Assembly (NCBI RefSeq): GCF_021026295.1
Contig: NZ_JAJNDA010000012.1
Span: 62,001-126,000 of the forward strand
Reading direction: 5' to 3'
DNA from: Actinomycetospora soli
GTDB taxonomy: Bacteria; Actinomycetota; Actinomycetes; Mycobacteriales; Pseudonocardiaceae
Length of the DNA: 64,000 bases
The notes under the pieces are model-generated. The model saw only the letters and a program-made list of their open reading frames with translations. It was not told the DNA's origin and did not search any database. This document shows, piece by piece, positions 36,119 to 46,750 of this stretch. Numbering within the stretch: position 1 is the stretch's first letter; each line of letters opens with the position of its first letter. The position numbers and the translations under genes were made by a program.

Positions 36119-37778
36119 GCACCGCCGCCCGCGCGGAGGCCACGTCGCGCGACGCCACCGCCGCGCGCGCCGCGCGCTGCGCGGTGGCCAGGTCGACCGA
36201 CGACACCCGCGCCGCGACCGCGGGCAGGGCGGAGGCGGCCGCGGACAGCGACGTCACGCCGAGCCCGACGAGCACGACCGCGAGCGCCGGGTCGGCCGCC
36301 GCCTCGCCGCACACCCCGACCGGCGTGCCGGTGACCTCGGCGGCGCGGCAGAGCTGGTCGAGCAGCCGCAGGACGGCGGGCTGCCAGGGGTCGTTGAACC
36401 CGGCGAGCGGGCCCGACTGCCGGTCGGCGGCGAAGACGTACTGCGTCAGGTCGTTGGTGCCGACCGAGACGAAGTCGACCTCGGCCAGCAGCTCGGGCGC
36501 GTTGAGCACGGCGGCCGGGACCTCGATCATCACGCCGACCTGCTCGACCCCGGCCTTGCGCGCCCGCGCGACGAAGCGGGCGGCCTCGTCGGCGGTGGAG
36601 ATCATCGGGGCCATCACCTTGAGCGTCACCCCCGCGTCGGCGGCGCCGCCGACGGCCGCGACGAGCTGGCGGTCGAGCACGTCGGCCCGCTCCGCCCCGT
36701 CGTCGAACAGGCGCTGACCGCGGACGCCGAGCGCCGGGTTGACCTCGGGCGCCATGTCCAGGAACGGCACCGGCTTGTCCGCGCCGGCGTCGAGCGTGCG
36801 CAGGGTGATCGGCGTCCCGGCGAGCGGCGCCATGGTGGCGGCGTAGCCCGCGCGCTGCTCGTCGGCGGACGGCTCGCTCGAGGCCGACAGGAACGTGAGC
36901 TCGGTCCGCAACAGGCCGACGCCCTCGGCGCCGACCTCGGCCGCCCGGGACGCGTCCTTCGCGTCGGCGATGTTGGCGACGACCGCGATCCGGTGGCCGT
37001 CGGTGGTGGTGACCGGTCCGGACACCGAGGTCGGGCCGGCCGCGGCCAGGTCCGCGCCGACGGCCGTGCCCGCGGGCACCTCGACGACCTCGCCGGCGGT
37101 CCCGTCCACCCGCACCAGCGTGCCCTCGACGAGGCCCGCGGCGCCCCGGCAGCCGACGACCGCGGGGATGCCCAGCGACCGGGCGAGGATCGCGGTGTGG
37201 CTCGTCGGGCCGCCCTCCTCGGTGACCAGCGCGAGCGCGGTGGCCGGGTCCAGCGTGGCCGTGTCGGCGGGGGCGAGGTCCTTCGCGACCAGCACCGACG
37301 GCCCCTCGAGCACCGGGACCCCGGGCGCGGGCACGCCGAGCAGCTCGGCGACGACGCGGTCGCGGACGTCCTTGACGTCACCCGCCCGCTCGGCCATGTA
37401 GCCGCCCGCGGCCTGCAGGGCGGCGACGAACCGGGCGGCGGCCTCGAACACCGCGCGTGCGGCGGGCGTCCCCTGGTCGCGCACCAGACCCTCGGCGGCC
37501 TCCACGAGCGTGGGGTCCTCCGCCATCATCGCCGTGGCGTAGAGGACGTCGGACACCTCCTTCGCGAGGCCCGGCGTCCCGGCGGTGTCCATCATCCGGG
37601 ACGACACGGCCGCGCCCGCGGGGGCGATGCGCGCGGCCTCGACCTCCCGGCCGTCCTCCGGCACGACGGGGCCCGCGGGCGGCTCCCCCAGGGGCTCGGG
37701 GACGCGCACGACGGGTCCGACCGCCGCTCCGGCGCTCGCCGGCGTCCCGGGCAGCGTCGCTGTCTCGGTGCTCGTCAT
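36102..37778 (-). CDS. ptsI: PTS Enzyme I (phosphoenolpyruvate-protein phosphotransferase)
   Basis: 558 aa. The phospho-His is in EEGGPTSHTAILARSLGIP (about 195), and the PEP-binding domain shows GVGLLRTELTFL, FVSVGTNDLTQYVFAADR and GVCGEAAADPA. It takes phosphate from PEP and passes it to HPr. ATG 37778 follows GGGAG. It is divergent from fruR-fruK-fruA-ptsH and its leader carries a 10-bp-phased CCACA array, so it is likely under FruR control. Confidence 0.95.
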   Translation of the reverse strand: MTSTETATLPGTPASAGAAVGPVVRVPEPLGEPPAGPVVPEDGREVEAARIAPAGAAVSSRMMDTAGTPGLAKEVSDVLYATAMMAEDPTLVEAAEGLVRDQGTPAARAVFEAAARFVAALQAAGGYMAERAGDVKDVRDRVVAELLGVPAPGVPVLEGPSVLVAKDLAPADTATLDPATALALVTEEGGPTSHTAILARSLGIPAVVGCRGAAGLVEGTLVRVDGTAGEVVEVPAGTAVGADLAAAGPTSVSGPVTTTDGHRIAVVANIADAKDASRAAEVGAEGVGLLRTELTFLSASSEPSADEQRAGYAATMAPLAGTPITLRTLDAGADKPVPFLDMAPEVNPALGVRGQRLFDDGAERADVLDRQLVAAVGGAADAGVTLKVMAPMISTADEAARFVARARKAGVEQVGVMIEVPAAVLNAPELLAEVDFVSVGTNDLTQYVFAADRQSGPLAGFNDPWQPAVLRLLDQLCRAAEVTGTPVGVCGEAAADPALAVVLVGLGVTSLSAAASALPAVAARVSSVDLATAQRAARAAVASRDVASARAAVRDVLG

Positions 37779-37794
37779 GGAACCGCTCCCTGCC

Positions 37795-37840
37795 GTGTGG
37801 GTCTGTGTCTGCTCGTGTGGCTGTCTGTGGCCCTGTGTGG
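37795..37840 (-). promoter_or_regulatory. Helically phased CCACA array upstream of ptsI
   Basis: On the plus strand TGTGG ends exactly at 37800, 37820, 37830 and 37840, with a degenerate TGTGTC near 37810, so on the minus strand CCACA boxes recur every 10 bp in the ptsI leader. The even phasing on one helix face indicates a cooperative multi-site operator. Confidence 0.65.
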
Positions 37841-37869
37841 CGCTGAGGAGAACGTACGACGACAACCCC

Positions 37870-37914
37870 TTGACAGTCCACAGGCAAACCCACAAACTTC
37901 CAACCAGAACCACA
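37870..37914 (+). promoter_or_regulatory. fruR promoter with phased CCACA array
   Basis: TTGACA at 37870-37875 is a consensus -35, with a -10-like CAAACT 17 bp later (37893-37898). Overlapping it, CCACA begins at 37878, 37890 and 37910, with CCAAC at 37900: 10-bp steps after the first. Together with the opposite array before ptsI this makes a symmetric FruR-type control region. Confidence 0.6.
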
Positions 37915-37945
37915 CGGGTTCGCCGAAGAACGGAGGTGATCGGGC

Positions 37946-38716
37946 ATGTACGCCGCAGAGCGCCACCAGCTCCTGGTCCGCCGGGCTCGCGAGCTGGGCC
38001 GGCTCGAGGTCACCCAGGTCGCGGCCGAGCTCGGCGTCACCACCGAGACCATCCGGCGCGACCTGACCGCCCTCGAGCGCCAGGGCCTGCTGCACCGTGT
38101 GCACGGCGGCGCGATCGCCACCGACCGGCTGGAGATCGAACCCGCCGTCGGCGTCCGCGAGATCACGCACTCCGACGAGAAGGACCGCATCGCCAAGGCC
38201 GCCGTCGCCGAGCTCGGCGCCGCCACGACGATCCTGCTCGACGCCGGCACCACCACCGCGCGGGTCGCGGCGCTGCTGCCCGACGACGTCGAGCTCACCG
38301 TCGTCACCAACGCCCTGCCGATCGCCACCGCGCTGGCCGGCCGGAACCGCATCACCGTGCACCTCATCGGCGGCCGGGTCCGCGGCACCACGCTCTCCGC
38401 GGTGGACCGCTGGGCGCTCAAGACCCTCGAGAGCGTCAACTGCGACGTCGCGGTCCTCGGCACCAACGGCTTCTCCCTCGACCGGGGGCTCACGACGCCG
38501 GACGTGGCCGAGTCCGCCGTCAAGGGTGCGATCGTCAAGGCCGCCGCCCGCAGCATCGTCGTCGCCGACTCCAGCAAGTACGGCACCGACTCCTTCTCCC
38601 GCTTCGCCACCCTCGCCGACGTCGACACCCTGGTCACCGACGGCGCCCTGCTCGAGACCCACCCCGAGGCCGCCGACGCGATCCGCGGCGCCGGAACGGA
38701 CCTGGTGATCGCCTGA
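37946..38716 (+). CDS. fruR: DeoR family regulator of the fructose operon
   Basis: 256 aa. N-terminal DeoR HTH (LEVTQVAAELGVTTETIRRD, about 20-39) and a C-terminal sugar-phosphate domain with DAGTTTARVA and VTDGALL motifs. GGAGGTGAT upstream is a near-perfect ribosome binding site. It is first gene of fruR-fruK-fruA-ptsH, and its stop overlaps fruK (TGATG). It probably senses fructose 1-phosphate and binds the CCACA arrays. Confidence 0.92.
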   Translation: MYAAERHQLLVRRARELGRLEVTQVAAELGVTTETIRRDLTALERQGLLHRVHGGAIATDRLEIEPAVGVREITHSDEKDRIAKAAVAELGAATTILLDAGTTTARVAALLPDDVELTVVTNALPIATALAGRNRITVHLIGGRVRGTTLSAVDRWALKTLESVNCDVAVLGTNGFSLDRGLTTPDVAESAVKGAIVKAAARSIVVADSSKYGTDSFSRFATLADVDTLVTDGALLETHPEAADAIRGAGTDLVIA

Positions 38717-39663
38717 TGATCGTCACCGTCACGCCCAACCCCTCAATCGACCGCACCGTCGAGATCCCGGTCCTGACGCCGGGTGCGGTGCTCCGCGCGA
38801 CCGGCCACCGGGTCGACCCGGGCGGCAAGGGCGTCAACGTCTCCCGCGTGCTCGCCCGCTTCGGGCGCCCCACGCTCGCCGTCATGCCCGGCGGGGAGGG
38901 CGAGCTCGCGGCCCTCCTGCGCCGCGCCGGCGTCCAGCCGGTGTGCACCCCTGCGAACGGCGGCACCCGCGTCAACACCGCGCTCGTCGAGCCGGACGGG
39001 ACGACCACCAAGGTCAACGAGCCCGGCGTCGCGCTCACCGCGGACCAGGTCGACGCACTCGTCGACACCGTCCGCGCCCACGCCGCCCCGGCCGAGTGGG
39101 TCGTGACGGCGGGCTCGGTCCCCTCGGGCGCCACCGAGGACCTGCACGGCCGGATCACCCGGGCGGCCCGCTCCGCCGGCGCGAAGGTCGCGGTCGACAC
39201 CTCGGGGGTCGCCCTGGCCCACGCGGTCGCGCAGACCCCGGACCTGATCAAGCCGAACGTCGCCGAGCTCGCCGAGCTGGTCGGGCACCCGCTGCCCGCG
39301 CTCGCCGACGTGCTCGCCGCCGCCCGGGAGCTCGTCGCCGGCGGCATCGGCACCGTGCTGGTCAGCATGGGTGCCAGCGGCGCGATCGCGGTCGACGCGG
39401 TCGACGCCTGGCACGTCGCGAGCCCGAGGGTGGCCGTGCGCAGCACGGTCGGGGCCGGCGACTCCACCCTCGCGGGCTACCTCATCGCCCTCACGTCCGG
39501 GGCCCAGGGCCCGGACGCCCTGCACCACGCGGTGGCCTGTGGTGCCGCCGCGGTCGGTCTGCCCGGCACCGCGGTGCCCGGGCCCGCCGACGTCGATCCC
39601 ACCCTCGTCCGCCCGGCGACCGCCCCGGACTCGACCCTCGACCTCACCGGAGAGGCAGCATGA
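38716..39663 (+). CDS. fruK: 1-phosphofructokinase
   Basis: 315 aa PfkB-family kinase. N-terminal TVTPNPSIDRTV and GGKGVNVSRVLARFG bind the sugar phosphate; the catalytic Asp is in STVGAGDSTLAGYL (about 250). It phosphorylates fructose 1-phosphate to fructose 1,6-bisphosphate. Start and stop overlap both neighbours by 1-4 bp, showing tight translational coupling. Confidence 0.95.
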   Translation: MIVTVTPNPSIDRTVEIPVLTPGAVLRATGHRVDPGGKGVNVSRVLARFGRPTLAVMPGGEGELAALLRRAGVQPVCTPANGGTRVNTALVEPDGTTTKVNEPGVALTADQVDALVDTVRAHAAPAEWVVTAGSVPSGATEDLHGRITRAARSAGAKVAVDTSGVALAHAVAQTPDLIKPNVAELAELVGHPLPALADVLAAARELVAGGIGTVLVSMGASGAIAVDAVDAWHVASPRVAVRSTVGAGDSTLAGYLIALTSGAQGPDALHHAVACGAAAVGLPGTAVPGPADVDPTLVRPATAPDSTLDLTGEAA

Positions 39664-40112
39664 GCGACCTGATCACGGCCGACCTCGTCGACCTGGACCT
39701 GCCCGCGGGCGACCGCCGGGAGGTCGTGCGCTCGCTGGCCGAGCGTCTCGTCGAGGCCGGTCGCGTGACCGACCTCGACCAGTTCCTCGCCGACATCGAG
39801 GCCCGCGAGGCCCAGATGCCGACGGGTCTCGACGGCGGGATCGGGATTCCGCACTGCCGTTCCGCGGCCGTCACCGAGCCGACCCTGGGCTTCGGCCGCA
39901 GCTCGGCCGGCGTCGACTTCGGCGCCGAGGACGGCAACCCCGCCGACCTCGTCTTCCTCATCGCCGCGCCCGAGGGCGGCGGCTCCGACCACATGACCGT
40001 GCTGGCCGCGCTCGCCCGCCGCCTGGTCCGCAAGTCCTTCACCGGCGAGCTCCGTTCCGTCACCGACCCGGCCGCCGCTGCCGGCTTCATCGCGAAGGAG
40101 GTCTCGGCATGA
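39660..40112 (+). CDS. PTS fructose-specific EIIA component
   Basis: 150 aa. The phospho-His is His65 in DGGIGIPHCRSAAV. Fold and length match free-standing EIIA-Fru domains (PTS_EIIA_2). It passes phosphate from HPr to the IIB domain of the next gene. It overlaps fruK and the IIBC gene by 4 bp each (ATGA). In many bacteria this domain is fused to IIBC; here it is separate. Confidence 0.94.
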   Translation: MSDLITADLVDLDLPAGDRREVVRSLAERLVEAGRVTDLDQFLADIEAREAQMPTGLDGGIGIPHCRSAAVTEPTLGFGRSSAGVDFGAEDGNPADLVFLIAAPEGGGSDHMTVLAALARRLVRKSFTGELRSVTDPAAAAGFIAKEVSA

Positions 40113-41611
40113 GGATCGTCGCCGTGACCGCGTGCCCCACGGGCATCGCCCACACCTACATGGCCGCCGAGGCCCTCGAGGCCGCGGCCGAGGAGGCCGG
40201 GCACGAGATCGTCGTCGAGACCCAGGGCTCGGCCGGCTCCACCCCGCTGACCGCCGAGCAGCTCGCCGAGGCCGACGTCGCGATCTTCGCGGCCGACGTC
40301 GAGGTCCGCGACAAGGACCGGTTCGCGCACCTGCCGCAGGTGTCGGTCGGCGTCAAGAAGGCCATCTCCGGCGGTGACCTGCTGGTCGCGCAGGCCGAGG
40401 AGGCCGTGAAGAACCACGTCCCGGCCGCCGCCGGCGCCCCCGCCGCCGCGACCCCGGCAGGCGCGAAGGCCCCGACCGGGCCCGGCGCCGCCTCCAAGGT
40501 CCGCGCCTGGCTGATGACCGGCGTCAGCCACGTCATCCCGTTCGTCGCCGCCGGTGGCCTGCTGATCGCCCTGGGCTTCGCCCTCGGCGGGTACCAGATC
40601 AACCTCCCCGACGACTCGCCGCTCTACGAGCAGATTCTCGACGGCGGGTTCTCGGCCGGCTCGATCACGGCCTGGGGCGCGCTCGCCTTCGGCATCGGCT
40701 CGGCCGCGTTCGGCTTCCTCGTCCCGGTCCTCGCCGGCTACATCGCCTACGCGATGGCCGACCGTCCCGCCCTCGTCCCCGGCTTCGTCGGTGGCGCCAT
40801 CGCGGTGACGACGGGCGCGGGCTTCCTCGGCGGCCTCGTCGCCGGCTTCGTCGCCGGTGGCCTGGTCATGTGGATCAAGACGTGGCGCGTGCCGCGGGCG
40901 CTGGCCGGGATCATGCCGGTGCTCGTCATCCCGCTGCTCTCGACCGCCGTGGTCGGCCTGCTGATGTACGTGATCGTCGGACGCCCGATCGCCCTCATCA
41001 CCGAGGGTCTGACCAACTGGCTCAACGGCCTGTCCGGCACCAATGCCGTCCTGCTCGGCATCCTGCTCGGCCTGATGATGTGCTTCGACATGGGTGGCCC
41101 GGTCAACAAGGCTGCGTACACCTTCGCCGTCGCCGGGCTGTCCACCGGCTCCGAGGGCGCCCTGACGATCATGGCCGCGGTCATGGCCGCCGGCATGGTC
41201 CCGCCGCTGGCGATGGCGCTGGCCACCGTCGTCCGCAAGTCGCTGTTCAGCGAGGTCGAGCGCGAGAACGGCCGGGCCGCCTGGCTGCTGGGCGCCTCGT
41301 TCATCTCCGAGGGCGCGATCCCGTTCGCCGCGGCCGACCCGTTCCGCGTCATCCCCTCGATCATGGCCGGCGGCGCCGTCACCGGTGCCCTCTCCATGGC
41401 CCTCGGCGCCACGCTCCGCGCCCCGCACGGCGGCGTCTTCGTGGTGCCGCTGATGGGGAACCCGCTGGGCTTCCTCGTCGCGGTCGTGGTCGGCACCCTG
41501 GTGGCCACCGCCCTGGTCGTCGCCCTCAAGACGTTCGCCCGCCGTCGCCCGGTCGTCACCGAGGCCGCCGGCACCGAGACCGTCACCGAGCGCGAGACGG
41601 TGTCGGCATGA
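40109..41611 (+). CDS. fruA: PTS fructose-specific EIIBC component
   Basis: 500 aa. The IIB domain at 1-100 has phospho-Cys9 in TACPTGIAHTYMAAEAL. An Ala/Pro linker (about 105-130) precedes the IIC domain, with about ten membrane segments and motifs MMCFDMGGPVNKAAY and ISEGAIPFAAADP. It imports fructose as fructose 1-phosphate. Fully intact. Confidence 0.96.
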   Translation: MRIVAVTACPTGIAHTYMAAEALEAAAEEAGHEIVVETQGSAGSTPLTAEQLAEADVAIFAADVEVRDKDRFAHLPQVSVGVKKAISGGDLLVAQAEEAVKNHVPAAAGAPAAATPAGAKAPTGPGAASKVRAWLMTGVSHVIPFVAAGGLLIALGFALGGYQINLPDDSPLYEQILDGGFSAGSITAWGALAFGIGSAAFGFLVPVLAGYIAYAMADRPALVPGFVGGAIAVTTGAGFLGGLVAGFVAGGLVMWIKTWRVPRALAGIMPVLVIPLLSTAVVGLLMYVIVGRPIALITEGLTNWLNGLSGTNAVLLGILLGLMMCFDMGGPVNKAAYTFAVAGLSTGSEGALTIMAAVMAAGMVPPLAMALATVVRKSLFSEVERENGRAAWLLGASFISEGAIPFAAADPFRVIPSIMAGGAVTGALSMALGATLRAPHGGVFVVPLMGNPLGFLVAVVVGTLVATALVVALKTFARRRPVVTEAAGTETVTERETVSA

Positions 41612-41640
41612 GCACCCCGTCCCACAGCACGGAAGGCACC

Positions 41641-41913
41641 ATGATCGAGCGCACCGTCGTCGTCGCGACCGAGATCGGTCTGCACGCCCGCCCCGCCGCG
41701 GTGTTCTGCAAGGCCGCCGCGGCCCAGCCCGCCCGGGTCACCCTGGCCACCGCCGAGGGCGACTCCGCGGACGCCCGCAGCATGCTGGCGGTCCTCGGGC
41801 TCGGGGTGCGGGGCGGCCAGCAGGTCACCCTGTCCGCCGACCCGGACGTCACCGGGGCCCAGGCCTCCGTCGACGCCCTCGCCGAGCTCCTCGCCACGGA
41901 CCTCGACGCCTGA
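41641..41913 (+). CDS. ptsH: PTS phosphocarrier protein HPr
   Basis: 90 aa. Active His15 lies in ATEIGLHARPAA. A Ser at position 47 (ARSMLAVLGLG) corresponds to the regulatory serine of Firmicutes. ATG 41641 has GGAAGG 4 bp upstream, so the in-frame ATG at 41608 is less likely. Last gene of the fru operon, followed by a strong hairpin. Confidence 0.94.
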   Translation: MIERTVVVATEIGLHARPAAVFCKAAAAQPARVTLATAEGDSADARSMLAVLGLGVRGGQQVTLSADPDVTGAQASVDALAELLATDLDA

Positions 41914-41933
41914 TCCCGCTCCCCGCGGTTGAC

Positions 41934-41978
41934 CGAAGGGCCCCTTCGCTCGAGTAGATCGAGCGGAGGGGCCCTTCG
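41934..41978. terminator. 20-bp stem terminator after ptsH
   Basis: Left arm 41934-41953 and right arm 41959-41978 are complementary over 20 bp with a single G-T pair and a 5-base loop GTAGA. The stem has CGAAGGGCCCC at its base. It lies between convergent ptsH and guaB3 and probably ends both transcripts. Confidence 0.8.
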
Positions 41979-42025
41979 TTCGCATCGGGGGGATGTGGCG
42001 GTGGGCGCCCACGGCCGGTCTATCC

Positions 42026-42046
42026 GACCGAAGGTGCCCTTCGCTC
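42026..42046. repeat. Shortened copy of the 41934 terminator arm
   Basis: The stretch starting GACCGAAGG and ending CCCTTCGCTC repeats the left flank and arm of the ptsH terminator with a T for GGC change, and forms its own small stem (CGAAGG-TG-CCCTTCG). It lies just before the guaB3 stop on the other strand. Confidence 0.5.
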
Positions 42047-42064
42047 AACCACGCGTGGGCGCCG

Positions 42065-43201
42065 TCAGCGGCGGACCGACAGCCCCACGCGCTGGAACTC
42101 CTTGAGGTCGGAGTAGCCGGTCTTCGCCATGGCCCGGCGCAGGGCGCCGAACAGGTTGACGGTGCCGTCGGCCTGGGGCGCGGGCCCGCGCAGGACGGCC
42201 GCGAGGTCGCAGCCGCGCTGGGGCACGCCGACCACCGCGGAGCGGGGCAGGTTCGGGTGCGCGGCGGCCGAGGTCCAGTACCAGCCGCCGCCCGGGGCCT
42301 CGTCGGCCGCGGCGAGCTGCTCGCCGAGCATCACCGCGTCGGCGCCGCACGCGATCGCCTTCGCCATGTCGCCGGACGTCGCCATCGCGCCGTCGGCGAT
42401 GACGTGCACGTAGCGGCCCCCGGTCTCGTCGAGGTAGTCCCGGCGGGCGGCGGCCGCGTCGACCAGGGCCGTCGCCATCGGCACGCCGATGCCGAGTACC
42501 GCGTCGGTGGAGGTCGACGCCGACTGGCCGTAGCCGACGATGACGCCGGCCGCGCCGGTGCGCATCAGGTGCATGGCGGTGCGGTAGTCGCCGACCCCGC
42601 CGGCGACGACCGGGATGTCGAGCGACTCGATGAAGTCCTCGAGGTCGAGCGGGGCCTCGCCGTCCTCGGAGTCCGAGGCGACGTGCTCCGCCGAGATGAT
42701 CGTGCCCTGCACGACGAGGACCTCGACGCCGGCCGCGAGCAGCGTCGGCGTCAGCTCCCGCGCGTGCTGCGGGCTCACGCGGGCGGCGAGCGTGACTCCC
42801 GCGGCCCGCACCTGGTTCAGCGCCTCGGTGAGCAGGTTCGTCTGGATCGGGGCGGCGTGCAGCCGCTGGAGCTCGACGAGGGCCGCGGCCGGGTCCTCCG
42901 CCGCCCGCGCCACGATCTCGGCCAGCGCCTTGTCGGCCTGCGCGTGCCGCGCCCAGAGCCCCTCGGCGTTGAGCACCCCGAGCCCGCCGAGCTCACCGAC
43001 CCGCGCCGCGGTCGTCGGGGAGACGACCGCGTCGGTCGGGTGCGTGAGCAGCGGCAGGTCGAAGCGGTAGGCGTCGAGCTGCCACGCGGTGGAGACCGCC
43101 GACGACGACCGCGTCCGCCGCGACGGCACGATGTCGAGGTCGTCGAAGGTGTAGCTGCGGTGGGCGCTGCGGCCCCGGCCGATCTCGACCTGCTCGCGCA
43201 T
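42065..43201 (-). CDS. guaB3: GuaB3-type IMP dehydrogenase/GMP reductase family protein
   Basis: 378 aa, a TIM barrel without CBS domains. It starts with the conserved IGRGRSAHRSYTFDDLDIVPSRRTR, and has VVAGGVGDYRTAMHLMRTGAAG and GADAVMLGEQL. GuaB3 proteins pair with GuaB in actinobacteria and cyanobacteria; the cyanobacterial member has been reported to act as a GMP reductase, while the actinobacterial role is less settled. It lies 18 bp downstream of guaB, in one operon. Confidence 0.9.
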   Translation of the reverse strand: MREQVEIGRGRSAHRSYTFDDLDIVPSRRTRSSSAVSTAWQLDAYRFDLPLLTHPTDAVVSPTTAARVGELGGLGVLNAEGLWARHAQADKALAEIVARAAEDPAAALVELQRLHAAPIQTNLLTEALNQVRAAGVTLAARVSPQHARELTPTLLAAGVEVLVVQGTIISAEHVASDSEDGEAPLDLEDFIESLDIPVVAGGVGDYRTAMHLMRTGAAGVIVGYGQSASTSTDAVLGIGVPMATALVDAAAARRDYLDETGGRYVHVIADGAMATSGDMAKAIACGADAVMLGEQLAAADEAPGGGWYWTSAAAHPNLPRSAVVGVPQRGCDLAAVLRGPAPQADGTVNLFGALRRAMAKTGYSDLKEFQRVGLSVRR

Positions 43202-43219
43202 GAGCTCTCTCTCGAATCG

Positions 43220-45230
<2,011 letters not shown>

Positions 45231-45270
45231 GTCCCTTCCGGACGGCGGGTGCGCCCGCCGCTCCCCACGA

Positions 45271-45318
45271 ACGACGACGGGCCCGGCTCCCCCTCGGGGG
45301 AACCGGGCCCGTCGTCGT
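45271..45318. terminator. Strong bidirectional terminator between DUF5319 and rsdA
   Basis: A 16-bp perfect stem (ACGACGACGGGCCCGG pairing 45303-45318) continues through one mismatch into a CCCCC/GGGGG stem with a tiny loop, 23 bp in all. It lies between convergent stops. Confidence 0.85.
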
Positions 45319-45325
45319 GTGGTGC

Positions 45326-46171
45326 CTAGTTGCCGGACGACGTCGGCGTGGTCGTCGTCGTGGCCTCGCGACCCTGCTCGGACGTGGTGTCGGGCGCCGT
45401 CGTCCCTGCCTCGGGACTCGGGGAATCGACCGTCGGCGACGGCTCCACCGGAGCCGGCTTCACCGTCGTCCTGGCCTCCTCCGGCGACGCCGGAGCCGGG
45501 GCCTCCTGGCTCCCGCTCCCCGTCGACGGCTCGCTGGGCGCGGTCGGGTCGAGCGACTTGAGCGCGTCCTGACGCTGCTGCACGAGTGGCGGCTGGTCCT
45601 CGGGCAGCACGGCCTGGATCTGCCCCTGCACGGTCTGCAGCAGCGACTGCGCCGTGGCGCGGTCGCCCCGGGCGATGGCCTTGTTCGCCTCGACGATGGT
45701 GTTCCGGGCCTCCTCGGCCTTCACCACGTTGTCGGCGTGCTGCGAGAAGAAGACCTTGGTCAGCCCGAACATCGCGTCGCCGGGCTGCGCGGAGTGGATC
45801 GCGACCGTGAACCCGGACAGCGCGACCGCGATGGCCGCGGCGGCCACGGCGAACGGCATCCGGCGGCGGGCGCGACTGGCCCGCCGGTCGCGCGCGGCGT
45901 GGCCCGCCTCGACGGCCTCGGCGGCCTCGTCGAGGGAGACCAGCTCCGGCATCGGCTCGGCCTCGATGTCGGCCTTCCATGCGGCGAGGATGGCGGCCAG
46001 ATGGTCGTCGTCCTGCCCGGGACGCCCGAAGACGTCCCCCGTCCCCACACCGCCGCTGGCCGCCCCGCCGGCGATCGCGTCGAGCAGGGCGTCGTCGGCC
46101 CGGACGGCGGCGAGGTCCACCGGTCCGTCGACCAGATCGTCACCCGCACCGAACGCGCGGTGACCACCCAC
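45326..46171 (-). CDS. rsdA: Anti-sigma-D factor RsdA
   Basis: 281 aa. The N-terminal cytoplasmic sigma-binding region (about 1-100, DDLVDGPVDLAAVRADDALLDAI) matches RsdA. One transmembrane helix is at about 105-128 (MPFAVAAAAIAVALSGFTVAI), then a helical segment and a Pro/Thr/Ser-rich extracellular tail. It holds SigD inactive at the membrane until proteolysis. GTG 46171 directly follows the sigD stop, with GAGGTGA inside sigD as its ribosome binding site. Confidence 0.9.
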   Translation of the reverse strand: MGGHRAFGAGDDLVDGPVDLAAVRADDALLDAIAGGAASGGVGTGDVFGRPGQDDDHLAAILAAWKADIEAEPMPELVSLDEAAEAVEAGHAARDRRASRARRRMPFAVAAAAIAVALSGFTVAIHSAQPGDAMFGLTKVFFSQHADNVVKAEEARNTIVEANKAIARGDRATAQSLLQTVQGQIQAVLPEDQPPLVQQRQDALKSLDPTAPSEPSTGSGSQEAPAPASPEEARTTVKPAPVEPSPTVDSPSPEAGTTAPDTTSEQGREATTTTTPTSSGN

Positions 46172-46750
46172 CTAACTCACCTCTTCCGAGATCGCGGACA
46201 CCGCGGTCCGCAGCTTCGACAGTGCGCGGTGCTGTGCCACCCGGACCGCTCCGGGTGTGGATTCGACCGCTTCCGCGGTCTCCTCCGCCGAGAGACCAAC
46301 GACGACACGCAGCACGAGGATTTCCCGTTGTTTGGGAGGCAGCGTGTCGAGCAGCTGACCCATCTGGACGGACAGAGCACCGTTCATCGCACGCTGCTCC
46401 GGACCGTCGTGCGGGTCCAGTTCCTCGGGCAGCTCGGAGACGGGTTCGGATCGGTTCCGCGCCACCGAGCGATGGGCGTCGACCACCTTGTGCGCCGCGA
46501 TCCCGTAGACGAAGGCGAGGAACGGGCGGCCCTGATCCCGGTAGCCGGGCAGTGCGGTCAGCACGGCGAGGCACACCTCCTGGGCCACGTCGTCGGCCGA
46601 GACCGACGACCGTTCCTGCCGGCCGATCCTCGCGCGGCAGTAGCGCACGACGAGCGGACGGATGATCGCGAGGACACGATTGAGAGCCGAGCGGTCGCCG
46701 TCGTTGGCGGCGGCCACCAGCCTCTCGAGGTCGTTCCCTGACTCGGTCAT
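46172..46750 (-). CDS. sigD: RNA polymerase sigma factor SigD (ECF)
   Basis: 192 aa. Region 2 (SADDVAQEVCLAVLTALPGY) and region 4 HTH (LPPKQREILVLRVVVGLSAEETAEAV) are intact. SigD controls stationary-phase and ribosome-related genes in mycobacteria. ATG 46750 gives the family length; the frame is open further upstream to about 47167 and beyond, see the adjacent region entry. Operon with rsdA. Confidence 0.93.
   Translation of the reverse strand: MTESGNDLERLVAAANDGDRSALNRVLAIIRPLVVRYCRARIGRQERSSVSADDVAQEVCLAVLTALPGYRDQGRPFLAFVYGIAAHKVVDAHRSVARNRSEPVSELPEELDPHDGPEQRAMNGALSVQMGQLLDTLPPKQREILVLRVVVGLSAEETAEAVESTPGAVRVAQHRALSKLRTAVSAISEEVS

Noticed and set aside
35337-38066. A 909-codon plus-strand open frame opposite comB and ptsI
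   Set aside because: Spans two conserved minus-strand genes and a regulatory region; no homology-like features.
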